From Verrucomicrobiota bacterium (GTDB lineage Bacteria > Verrucomicrobiota > Verrucomicrobiia > Chthoniobacterales > UBA10450), in assembly GCA_003221375.1 (NCBI GenBank), contig QHRI01000053.1, positions 1 through 7,212 on the forward strand: a stretch of 7,212 nt of DNA. Direction: 5' to 3'. The notes under the pieces were generated by a model that saw only the letters and a list, made by a program, of their open reading frames with translations, was not told the DNA's origin and made no database searches. Made by a program: the position numbers and the translations under genes. Of the stretch, positions 1-5,672 are shown piece after piece; positions within the stretch are counted from its first letter, which is position 1, and each line of letters starts with the position of its first letter.

Positions 1-42
1 GCTTGCAATCAAACAGGTGCTCGAATAACCTCGGCCCGCCCA

Positions 43-1110
43 ATGTTACTTCGCGTTGTCTTTGCGATACTGTTCGTTGCGACCTGCCATGTCAACGCAC
101 AGGAAGCGTTGACAGATGCTCTCCCCGCTCCCGCTAACGCAACGACCGAGCAACCAGTCCCGGAGAGCGCTTGGCTCGATCTGCGCCAAAACGCAGCTCA
201 AAATTCAAAAATACAGAACGCTCCCTCCTGGGTTGAGGCGCTGACCCTCCTGCCGGCTGAAACGACAGAAGGCGCTTCCGCGACCAAGAGCGTTTTTCGG
301 ATCCGCGTTGCGCAACCAGGCCCGGATTACAAGGTCCTTTTCTTTCGCTTGTTCTTTGATGACAAGGCGGAACAGCAGCCTGAAGTAGTCGCCTGGGACG
401 AATCCGGCACACATGTTTTGCGCTCCGGCACGCTTGGCGCCGGAATGAATCTGCCGAGCTCTGATTCGGTGCTCATTCCGATGAGCGGTGCCTCTTCCAT
501 CGATATTGAAGTCCCTGGGGACGGAAAAACCGTGCGCGCAGCGTACCTCGATTGGATGACGAGCAGCGAAGTCGTGCATCCTGTGAACGCGGAACACCGC
601 GATGTGATTCCCGAACCTTTCTCATCGGTGGCGACACTGCACGCGCCACCTGACGACGTGGAGAATTTTGGAACCGTTACTGCAACACTTGCTGCAGAGC
701 CAATCCGGATCGACGGACAAACACAAGAGAGCGCCACGTTTCAATTTCCGATCGAGGCGCAACCGCTGACGGCGCTATTGACTTTCGAGATCGCCAACCC
801 ACGCGTCGACGTTCCACCGGAAATTTATCTTAACGGCCAGGACATCGGTCCCGCTTCCCTGACGCTGCCAGACCTTGCAGATCCAGCGTACAGGGGAGAA
901 GCAGCACCGCTCTCTACTGAGATGCATTTTAGCTACACCGGATGGCTTCGCGCTCAGAAAATTGTGCCGGCCGCAAGCTTGGTAGTGGGGACGAACGATT
1001 TGGCCGTTGGGAACGCCACTGGTACCGGAGCTTCGGCAATTCGGGCCACGCAAATTCAGCTAAAATATATCTGGGACAAGTCCGATTATCTATTGCGCAC
1101 CGGACACTAG
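43..1110 (+). CDS. Secreted protein of unknown function, upstream of gspG
   Basis: A 355-residue protein that I do not recognise. It begins with a convincing Sec signal peptide: Arg4, a hydrophobic stretch at residues 5-14, and a likely signal peptidase I site after VNA (residue 19). The mature protein starts with an Ala/Pro/Thr/Gln-rich linker to about residue 40. The rest is rich in alternating hydrophobic and polar residues, as expected of beta-sandwich domains. Residues 260-325 (YLNGQDIG, then YTGWLRA, then VPAASLVVGTNDLAV) resemble the 'L-x-x-G-x-N-x-L' strands of galactose-binding-like jelly rolls, but this is only a resemblance. No catalytic motif is visible. The frame stays open upstream to the window edge, but the ATG at 43 is chosen because the signal peptide starts there; no clear Shine-Dalgarno precedes it. 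It lies 63 bp before gspG on the same strand and may be cotranscribed with it. Gene call firm, function unknown. Confidence 0.85.
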   Translation: MLLRVVFAILFVATCHVNAQEALTDALPAPANATTEQPVPESAWLDLRQNAAQNSKIQNAPSWVEALTLLPAETTEGASATKSVFRIRVAQPGPDYKVLFFRLFFDDKAEQQPEVVAWDESGTHVLRSGTLGAGMNLPSSDSVLIPMSGASSIDIEVPGDGKTVRAAYLDWMTSSEVVHPVNAEHRDVIPEPFSSVATLHAPPDDVENFGTVTATLAAEPIRIDGQTQESATFQFPIEAQPLTALLTFEIANPRVDVPPEIYLNGQDIGPASLTLPDLADPAYRGEAAPLSTEMHFSYTGWLRAQKIVPAASLVVGTNDLAVGNATGTGASAIRATQIQLKYIWDKSDYLLRTGH

Positions 1111-1150
1111 AAATTCTTAAAGAGCAAGGTAGTGTTACGGCGCACAGAAG

Positions 1151-1160
1151 GGAGGGGTGA
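1151..1160 (+). promoter_or_regulatory. Candidate ribosome binding site of gspG
   Basis: GGAGGGGTGA is the only strong purine-rich Shine-Dalgarno-like stretch before gspG. It lies 13 bases before the ATG at 1174, a longer spacing than usual. It still favours 1174 over the in-frame GTG at 1132, which lies upstream of this motif and has only AAGG two bases before it. Confidence 0.4.
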
Positions 1161-1173
1161 CTCCTTTATCGAA

Positions 1174-1593
1174 ATGAGAATGAAAAGAAAACAACAGGGC
1201 TTCACGCTGCTTGAGATCATGCTCGTGGTGAGCATCATCGTCATCATATTGGGAGTGGCGATTTCAAAACTCGGCAACACTACTGCCATCGCGAAAACGA
1301 TGCGGGTCCAAGCGGACGTCCAGGCCATCAAGACACAACTGCAGCTGTACGAAAGCATGAACGGCTTTTATCCGACCACCGAGCAAGGCTTGCAGGCATT
1401 GGTGACTCAGCCGGACAAGGATCCCAGACCTGCCCGGTGGTATCAGTTATTTAGAGAGCTGCCAAAGGATCCCTGGGGAAACGAGTACATTTATCGCAGC
1501 CCCGGTCTCAAAAATCCGAGCGGCTACGACTTGTATTCTGCCGGGGCGGATCGCCAGGCTGACACGGCAGACGACGATTGGGGCGGCGGTTAA
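1174..1593 (+). CDS. gspG: Type II secretion system major pseudopilin GspG
   Basis: A 139-residue protein, the usual GspG length. The short basic leader (MRMKRKQQG) ends at the prepilin peptidase site after Gly9. The mature protein starts F-T-L-L-E-I with the conserved Glu5, followed by a hydrophobic helix to about residue 31. Family hallmarks follow in order: an amphipathic helix, YPTTEQGLQALV (66-77), LPKDPWGNEYIYRSPG (96-111) and YDLYSAGAD (118-126). The C-terminal Asp-rich loop ADTADDD (129-135) is where GspG proteins bind calcium. Known family role: polymerises in the inner membrane into the periplasmic pseudopilus that drives substrates through the secretin. An in-frame GTG at 1132 would give a 14-residue longer leader; the ATG at 1174 is preferred for leader length and ribosome binding site. 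It is convergent with the remaining gsp genes, leaving only 18 bp between stop codons, so it must be transcribed separately from them. Confidence 0.95.
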   Translation: MRMKRKQQGFTLLEIMLVVSIIVIILGVAISKLGNTTAIAKTMRVQADVQAIKTQLQLYESMNGFYPTTEQGLQALVTQPDKDPRPARWYQLFRELPKDPWGNEYIYRSPGLKNPSGYDLYSAGADRQADTADDDWGGG

Positions 1594-1611
1594 GCTGCCA
1601 AAAACATTATT

Positions 1612-2241
1612 CTAATTCTTAGCGCCCGGCGACCTGGTAGCGCCCTTTGCCGCACCGCCCCTCGGACTCCGTTCAATTAACCCCCGGACGTGGGGAGTTC
1701 GAAGCTGTCGCGAAGGTGTCAACTGTTGCACCTCCGGAGGCAATCCCGCTGGTAATTTCGGTAGACCCGACGGGCCAGGAATGTTAGGTGCCGGGGGAAT
1801 CAGCGTCCTTCCGGCCAACGCACCGTTTGGCGCAGCTTGCTGTAGAAGTGCTTGGTTAAACGTGATTGTCGCAAAATTTCCGTCTTTGCTGATCGTTACC
1901 TTTGTCGCACCGACACGCTCCGACCATTCAATATTGGCTATGCTATAACCGTCCACGGGGTCTTTAGTGGTAAGATATTTCTTGAAACCGTGATCGGAAG
2001 TCGAAGCGAGCGTTACCAAATCGCCATCGGGCGAGTGCGCTGCGTTCGCCACGTAAAGGTCCTTCGCAAAATCAGGCGTGGCTTCGGGCGCCGCCACCGC
2101 CGTTGCGACCGCAAAAGGTGAATGATCCACCATCTTTGAATAACGATCGTAGGTAAAAAGCGGTGGCAGAACATCCTCGCCCTGCGCACACGTCACTCCG
2201 AGCAGGCTGGCAACGGATATTAGGGTAAGTGAATATTTCAT
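1612..2241 (-). CDS. Small exported protein at end of gsp operon, possible GspC/PilP-like connector
   Basis: A 209-residue protein with no family I can name with certainty. Residues 1-19 look like a signal peptide, with possible cleavage after TCA; Cys18 lacks a canonical lipobox. Residues 31-47 contain RYSKMVDHSPFAVAT, a motif of the 'Y-x-x-I-x-x-x-x-PF' type that often precedes the globular domain of GspC/PilP-like proteins. Residues 60-133 look like a small all-beta domain (DLYVANAAH, GDLVTLAST, IANIEWSE, KVTISKDGNFATITF), comparable in length and strand order to the homology region of GspC and PilP. Residues 149-176 are Pro-rich, and the tail from 178 is basic and Arg/Gly/Ala-rich. It starts 17 bp after gspM, with AAGTGA as a weak ribosome binding site. 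The order gspL-gspM-this gene mirrors pilM-N-O-P, which supports a connector role between inner-membrane platform and secretin. That role is inferred. Confidence 0.85.
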   Translation of the reverse strand: MKYSLTLISVASLLGVTCAQGEDVLPPLFTYDRYSKMVDHSPFAVATAVAAPEATPDFAKDLYVANAAHSPDGDLVTLASTSDHGFKKYLTTKDPVDGYSIANIEWSERVGATKVTISKDGNFATITFNQALLQQAAPNGALAGRTLIPPAPNIPGPSGLPKLPAGLPPEVQQLTPSRQLRTPHVRGLIERSPRGGAAKGATRSPGAKN

Positions 2242-2258
2242 AAACGGATCACTTTATA

Positions 2259-2810
2259 TTACTTCGTTCGTTGCGCTGGAGCAAACCAGCGGGCGATCTT
2301 GAATTTGCCGCGCATCATTGTGGGATCGTTGCTATCAATCGCCAGATTAACATTATCAAACACGATGAAGGCATCCGGTCTCTGTACGTCATAAAGAAAA
2401 TGAACCAGAGGCGGCCACGGGCTCTTTGTTTCAATGGAAACAAAAACCGTCTGATGATTCGGTGTGGTTTCCCCGGAACCAATGGCGGGATTCTCCACTA
2501 AAATATTGTATTTGCCGGCTACCTCCTTTATTTGATCAAGGAGCGCGGAAGCTTCTGCCGGATCCTTTAGGGTTGGTTGATGCTGTCGGATCCATTCGTC
2601 GCGTTTCGTCCACAGGTCTCGTTCTTTCACATAAAGAGCCTGTTCGGACAACGTGGCCCTGCGCGTCGCCATTTGCTTTTGTGCGCTGGCAAGCGCACCG
2701 AAAACCCAGTCCAGAATAAAAAGATTTAGTAACGCAAATACAGTGCCCGCCGCGACCCACGCAAGTACACGCTCGCGCCGATTCATCCGTTGATACCAGG
2801 CCGGCATCAT
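2259..2810 (-). CDS. gspM: Type II secretion system inner-membrane protein GspM (PilO-like)
   Basis: A 183-residue bitopic protein with the GspM/PilO layout. A short basic cytoplasmic N-terminus (WYQRMNRRERVL, a frequent GspM opening) leads into one membrane segment at about residues 16-38. A helical, probably coiled-coil stretch (39-75) follows, then a periplasmic domain (about 86-180) whose strand-helix pattern (ILVENPAI, TVFVSIETKS, PPLVHFLYDVQ, AFIVFDNVNLAID, KFKIARWFA) fits the ferredoxin-like fold of GspM and PilO. Known family role: it pairs with GspL in the inner-membrane platform. The start codon overlaps the gspL stop (ATGA at 2810-2807), indicating translational coupling. GGAGG lies ten bases before the first ATG, favouring it over the second ATG three bases on. 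Primary sequence of this family is poorly conserved, so the call rests on topology and position after gspL. Confidence 0.8.
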   Translation of the reverse strand: MMPAWYQRMNRRERVLAWVAAGTVFALLNLFILDWVFGALASAQKQMATRRATLSEQALYVKERDLWTKRDEWIRQHQPTLKDPAEASALLDQIKEVAGKYNILVENPAIGSGETTPNHQTVFVSIETKSPWPPLVHFLYDVQRPDAFIVFDNVNLAIDSNDPTMMRGKFKIARWFAPAQRTK

Positions 2811-4069
2811 CGCGGCTTCCCCTCCAACCGGAATTGCGCATGATCATTTGGCAGAATACGAGGCGCAGCCATGTCGAATTGAAAGGCTCGCAAATCTGGA
2901 TTCTTCTTAATTTTTTCAATGAACTGATAAGCGAGAGCAGCTGTATTCGCTTCGCCATCGACGGAAATCTGCCGTGCCGATTGATTGTACGCCGTAATTC
3001 GCACCTCAGGCGATGGCAGACTTTCGAAAAGGTGGAGCAAAATTTCGACCGGGTAGAAACGCGCATCGATCGCCGGGGCCAGTGCCTTCCAGTTTGCTTC
3101 CGTCGCGCGCACGAACTGCGTTTCAGGAGCGTCGTGTGCAATGCGGCGGTCGACTGCCCCGATTTGAAATCGGAGCAAGCCCAGATATGCAACCAAAAGT
3201 AGAAGAAGCGCTAGGTAAGCGCCGCCTATCCACAGGAGTCGCTTTCGCCATTGCGCCTGTCTGATCAATTGGGAGCGACGGCGGCGCCAGCTTTCCGGCA
3301 GCAGGTTCAGTTTAACTGCGGCGGGTGGCAGCTCGATCCCAACTATCTCGGTGGGACTGGCCAGAATTCCTTCCACGGTATCGCGCATTTCGTGGCAGCT
3401 TTCATCCAGCAACACATTCGGATAGGAAGCATTGATGCCCTGCAGCTCGGCACTCATTCGCAACTGAGGTAACTCAAGTTGCAGTTGGTCTCCGTTGCCG
3501 TTTTCAAATACGCGCGCAAGGCTCAGTTTGCCGTTTTCTGTCATAGCGTAAACCAGCGTCTCGCCTTCCGGATAAATAAGTAGGGCATTTCCCTTTGGGG
3601 CATAAGTGCTGGCGCGCTGTGCGGCATAGACGGTGACCTGTCGCGGGATAAAACCGCGATCGAGCAAAGGGGCCGCAATCTCGGCAAGCTGTTCATTTCT
3701 GATCGCAACGGCTGAGACCACGCTTTCGTTCTGATCTTGCTCGATTACTTCAAAGTCGGTCGTGACCTCCTCGGCAGAAAATGGCAACACCTTCTCGATC
3801 TGAATCCGAATCATTTCAGGGAATTCTGCCGGATCGACGCTCGGCAGGCGAAATCGTTGGGCGAGCACGGCAGTAACAGGCAAACCGAGAACAAAATCAT
3901 CGGTTGCCGAAAGCAAGGACACAGCTTCCCCGAGCGTCTGCAGTTTGCGCACGTTCCACGAGCCGTTCTGGTTGATCTTGTCCGCAGCAGCTTCGGGGGA
4001 CGGCGATGGCGTGCCTGAGCGCACAAAATTCCATCCGTGCGCAGTTGGAATTATGACAATAGATGGCAT
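2807..4069 (-). CDS. gspL: Type II secretion system inner-membrane protein GspL (PilM-PilN fusion type)
   Basis: A 420-residue bitopic protein. Residues 1 to about 245 form the cytoplasmic actin-like part, as in GspL and PilM; the stretch MIRIQIEKVLPFSAEEVTTD (86-105) is the typical 'E-K-x-L-P-F/Y' segment. LNLLPESWRRRR (254-265) matches the N-terminal 'NLLP' motif of PilN, and is followed by one membrane helix at about 279-300. The periplasmic part (310-420) includes a PilN/GspL-like ferredoxin-like segment, EVRITAYNQSARQISVDGEA (355-374) and a helix (377-390). Known family role: its cytoplasmic domain binds the secretion ATPase GspE, while its periplasmic domain pairs with GspM. The ATG at 4069 lies 13 bp after the gspK stop. 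A strong AAGGAG lies within the end of gspK but about 19 bases upstream, rather far; GAGCC is a weak nearer alternative. Confidence 0.88.
   Translation of the reverse strand: MPSIVIIPTAHGWNFVRSGTPSPSPEAAADKINQNGSWNVRKLQTLGEAVSLLSATDDFVLGLPVTAVLAQRFRLPSVDPAEFPEMIRIQIEKVLPFSAEEVTTDFEVIEQDQNESVVSAVAIRNEQLAEIAAPLLDRGFIPRQVTVYAAQRASTYAPKGNALLIYPEGETLVYAMTENGKLSLARVFENGNGDQLQLELPQLRMSAELQGINASYPNVLLDESCHEMRDTVEGILASPTEIVGIELPPAAVKLNLLPESWRRRRSQLIRQAQWRKRLLWIGGAYLALLLLLVAYLGLLRFQIGAVDRRIAHDAPETQFVRATEANWKALAPAIDARFYPVEILLHLFESLPSPEVRITAYNQSARQISVDGEANTAALAYQFIEKIKKNPDLRAFQFDMAAPRILPNDHAQFRLEGKPR
2821..2825 (-). promoter_or_regulatory. Ribosome binding site of gspM
   Basis: GGAGG on the minus strand, inside the 3' end of gspL, ten bases before the ATG at 2810. 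It decides between the two adjacent ATG codons in favour of the upstream one, whose ATG overlaps the gspL TGA stop. Confidence 0.6.
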
Positions 4070-4082
4070 CCGTGGCTCGATA

Positions 4083-5030
4083 TCAAAGCTCCTTCCAACT
4101 CATTATCTGAGGGCGACCGCCGCCGCCTGTGCCGAGTCCTTTTGAGAATATCATTTGGATAGTACGAGTAATGTCGCCAGATCTTCCTATGCTGGTGGCG
4201 CGAAAGACCAATGTTGTTTTGAAATCGAGATTTAGGCCTGTAGTCTGCGGCATTTGCCCATTCGGGAAGCCCAGCGCGGTAAGAGCCGTTTGCTTGTTAA
4301 GCTGCCCGTCATCAGCTGTTCCATCAACTCCATCGGACCCTTGACGGAGTTGCAAAAATTGATCCACTCTATCGTCTCCCCCTGTGCTGAAGGCTTGTAC
4401 CACAGCACGCAAAATGTCCCGGGAGGCCCAGCCAAGGTCGAGCACGCCCCCACAATTGCTGACAGTAAAATCTTCGTCCCAACCCGGTTTGGAAGTAAAT
4501 TCAGCCCATCCGCAGATTTTCTTTAGATCGTCCACCGAGGTCAGTGCGGCATGCGCCGGTTGATAATCATCGCTCTCTGGACACGCGTTCAGGCGGTGAA
4601 GTCCCGGCGGCGACGTCCAGTCGAGCAAAGAGTCTACCATGGTATCAGCATCATTCAGCTCCACCCCTTTGAGGCTGAGATATTGGCGTAAAATTTCCTT
4701 AAGTGTTGTGTTTTCGACTCCTCCCGGCGCGAGTAAATTCAAATTCACTCGCCCGCACTCGCCCACCATTTGGACATCGTAACTCTCTCGATTTCCCATT
4801 TGTCTGTGCAGGTTAGCAGAATCAGGCTTGACCAGTGGATGCAATGCGAGGTCGGCGCCCGAAGACGCCATCGCTTCGGCGTCCAAAACGCGACTTGCGT
4901 TCCCCGAAACAGTCAGGCGGGAATTAATATCGAGTGCCCATGAAATGATCATTGCGCTGAGCAAGAACAGAGCCCAAAGCGCGAGCATCAGTGCCGCGCC
5001 ACTGCGCAATTTCGAATTCGAAGTCTTCAT
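4083..5030 (-). CDS. gspK: Type II secretion system minor pseudopilin GspK
   Basis: A 315-residue pseudopilin, near the usual GspK length and much larger than the other pseudopilins. The leader MKTSNSKLRSG ends at a cleavage site after Gly11. The mature N-terminus AALMLALWALFLLSAMI lacks Glu5, which is normal for GspK. Hallmarks follow: GECGRVNLN (90-98; family 'GRINLN'), TMVDSLLDWTSPPGLHRLN (130-148; family 'L-D-W-x-D-x-D'), and LTSVDDLKKICGW (163-175) of the helical insert domain. The loop DGVDGTADDG (233-242) is a likely calcium site. It contains four cysteines (92, 150, 173, 193), all predicted periplasmic. Known family role: caps the pseudopilus tip together with GspI and GspJ. The ATG lies 6 bp after the gspJ stop and has no clear Shine-Dalgarno, so translation is probably coupled to gspJ. 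Part of the leader is encoded by a repeat that is also found in gspI. Confidence 0.93.
   Translation of the reverse strand: MKTSNSKLRSGAALMLALWALFLLSAMIISWALDINSRLTVSGNASRVLDAEAMASSGADLALHPLVKPDSANLHRQMGNRESYDVQMVGECGRVNLNLLAPGGVENTTLKEILRQYLSLKGVELNDADTMVDSLLDWTSPPGLHRLNACPESDDYQPAHAALTSVDDLKKICGWAEFTSKPGWDEDFTVSNCGGVLDLGWASRDILRAVVQAFSTGGDDRVDQFLQLRQGSDGVDGTADDGQLNKQTALTALGFPNGQMPQTTGLNLDFKTTLVFRATSIGRSGDITRTIQMIFSKGLGTGGGGRPQIMSWKEL
5008..5022. repeat. TTCGAA-type repeat fragment in the gspK leader
   Basis: AATTTCGAATTCGAA, about two units of the TTTCGAA heptamer that forms a perfect fourfold tandem in the gspI leader; one base is missing from the second unit. On the coding strand it shares the 11-mer AATTCGAAATT with the gspI repeat, in the same reading frame, so both leaders contain Asn-Ser-Lys. 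Confidence 0.55.
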
Positions 5031-5036
5031 TCTTAC

Positions 5037-5672
5037 TTAGTACGGCGTCCGCCTCAGCGGAATAACCACTTCCCACGGCACTGGTGAATCAGTGCGTCCC
5101 ACTGTCAACTTTACGAGCCACGGCTGCTGGGTCGTGTTTGACCATCGATCGATCCAGTTGTTCAAGTTCGGACTAAAGTAACTGATCTGGAGACTGCTCA
5201 CGTTCTTAATCAATGGGACCCACGTCTCATGACCTTCTCCGAAGCCCGAATCATCCTTCGGTTTTCGCAAAAAGCCGAGGTCAAGCCGCTTGCTCTTTTC
5301 GTTTTCCGGTTTTAGCGCTAGAGTGACTGTAAAGTCGCCAAGCGCATAGCGAGTAAGAAGTCCAGGACCAGCGCTGCAGCTCCACCGTAGCCAATCACGC
5401 TCGCGATCGTTAAGCTTGAATGGTTCACCGTACATTTTCGATCTAATGGGACCGAGGCTTTGCCATTCCGATGTGAGAAGATCGCGCAGCCCGTCATATT
5501 GAGAGTCCGTGGCCACTGTATCGGACGAAACGCGCAACGCGATCATGGTCGATTGCACAAAACGAAAAATCGCCACCGACATCAGCCCGAGGATTGCCAC
5601 CGCAAGCATGATCTCGAGCAACGTGAAACCACGGATGCGAGGAGATTGCCCCTTACCCTGGACGGTAAACAT
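5037..5672 (-). CDS. gspJ: Type II secretion system minor pseudopilin GspJ
   Basis: A 211-residue pseudopilin from the ATG at 5672, a typical GspJ length. The leader MFTVQGKGQSPRIRG is cleaved after Gly15, and the mature N-terminus is FTLLEIMLAVAILGLM with Glu5 present. The C-terminal half carries GspJ features: WVPLIKNVSSLQISYF (151-166), NWIDRWSN (172-179), the solvent-exposed PWLVKLTVG strand (184-192), and a last strand ending EVVIPLRR (201-208). Known family role: tip complex of the pseudopilus with GspI and GspK. A GTG at 5702 in the same frame would add ten residues. The ATG is preferred because it gives a normal leader and a 20-bp rather than 50-bp overlap with gspI. Neither start has a convincing ribosome binding site, so coupling to gspI translation is likely. 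Confidence 0.92.
   Translation of the reverse strand: MFTVQGKGQSPRIRGFTLLEIMLAVAILGLMSVAIFRFVQSTMIALRVSSDTVATDSQYDGLRDLLTSEWQSLGPIRSKMYGEPFKLNDRERDWLRWSCSAGPGLLTRYALGDFTVTLALKPENEKSKRLDLGFLRKPKDDSGFGEGHETWVPLIKNVSSLQISYFSPNLNNWIDRWSNTTQQPWLVKLTVGRTDSPVPWEVVIPLRRTPY

Noticed and set aside
942..1160. Plus-strand open frame bridging the end of the secreted protein gene and gspG
   Set aside because: Overlaps the 3' end of the supported gene in another frame, lacks a ribosome binding site and shows no recognisable motif.
1107..1358. Minus-strand open frame opposite the gspG start
   Set aside because: Antisense to the conserved prepilin N-terminus; its Met/Ser/Thr-rich product simply mirrors the hydrophobic helix codons.
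1582..1599. Possible hairpin GGCGGC / GCTGCC at the gspG stop codon, candidate terminator
   Set aside because: Six pairs including one G-U and a six-base loop, followed by AAAAAC rather than a T-run on the plus strand. On the minus strand the T-run would precede the stem. Too weak to call.
2536..3192. Long minus-strand open frame of 218 codons across the gspM-gspL junction
   Set aside because: Lies in another frame of two well-supported genes, spans their junction, and its translation is rich in Cys, Arg and Ser with no family pattern. It is a shadow frame.
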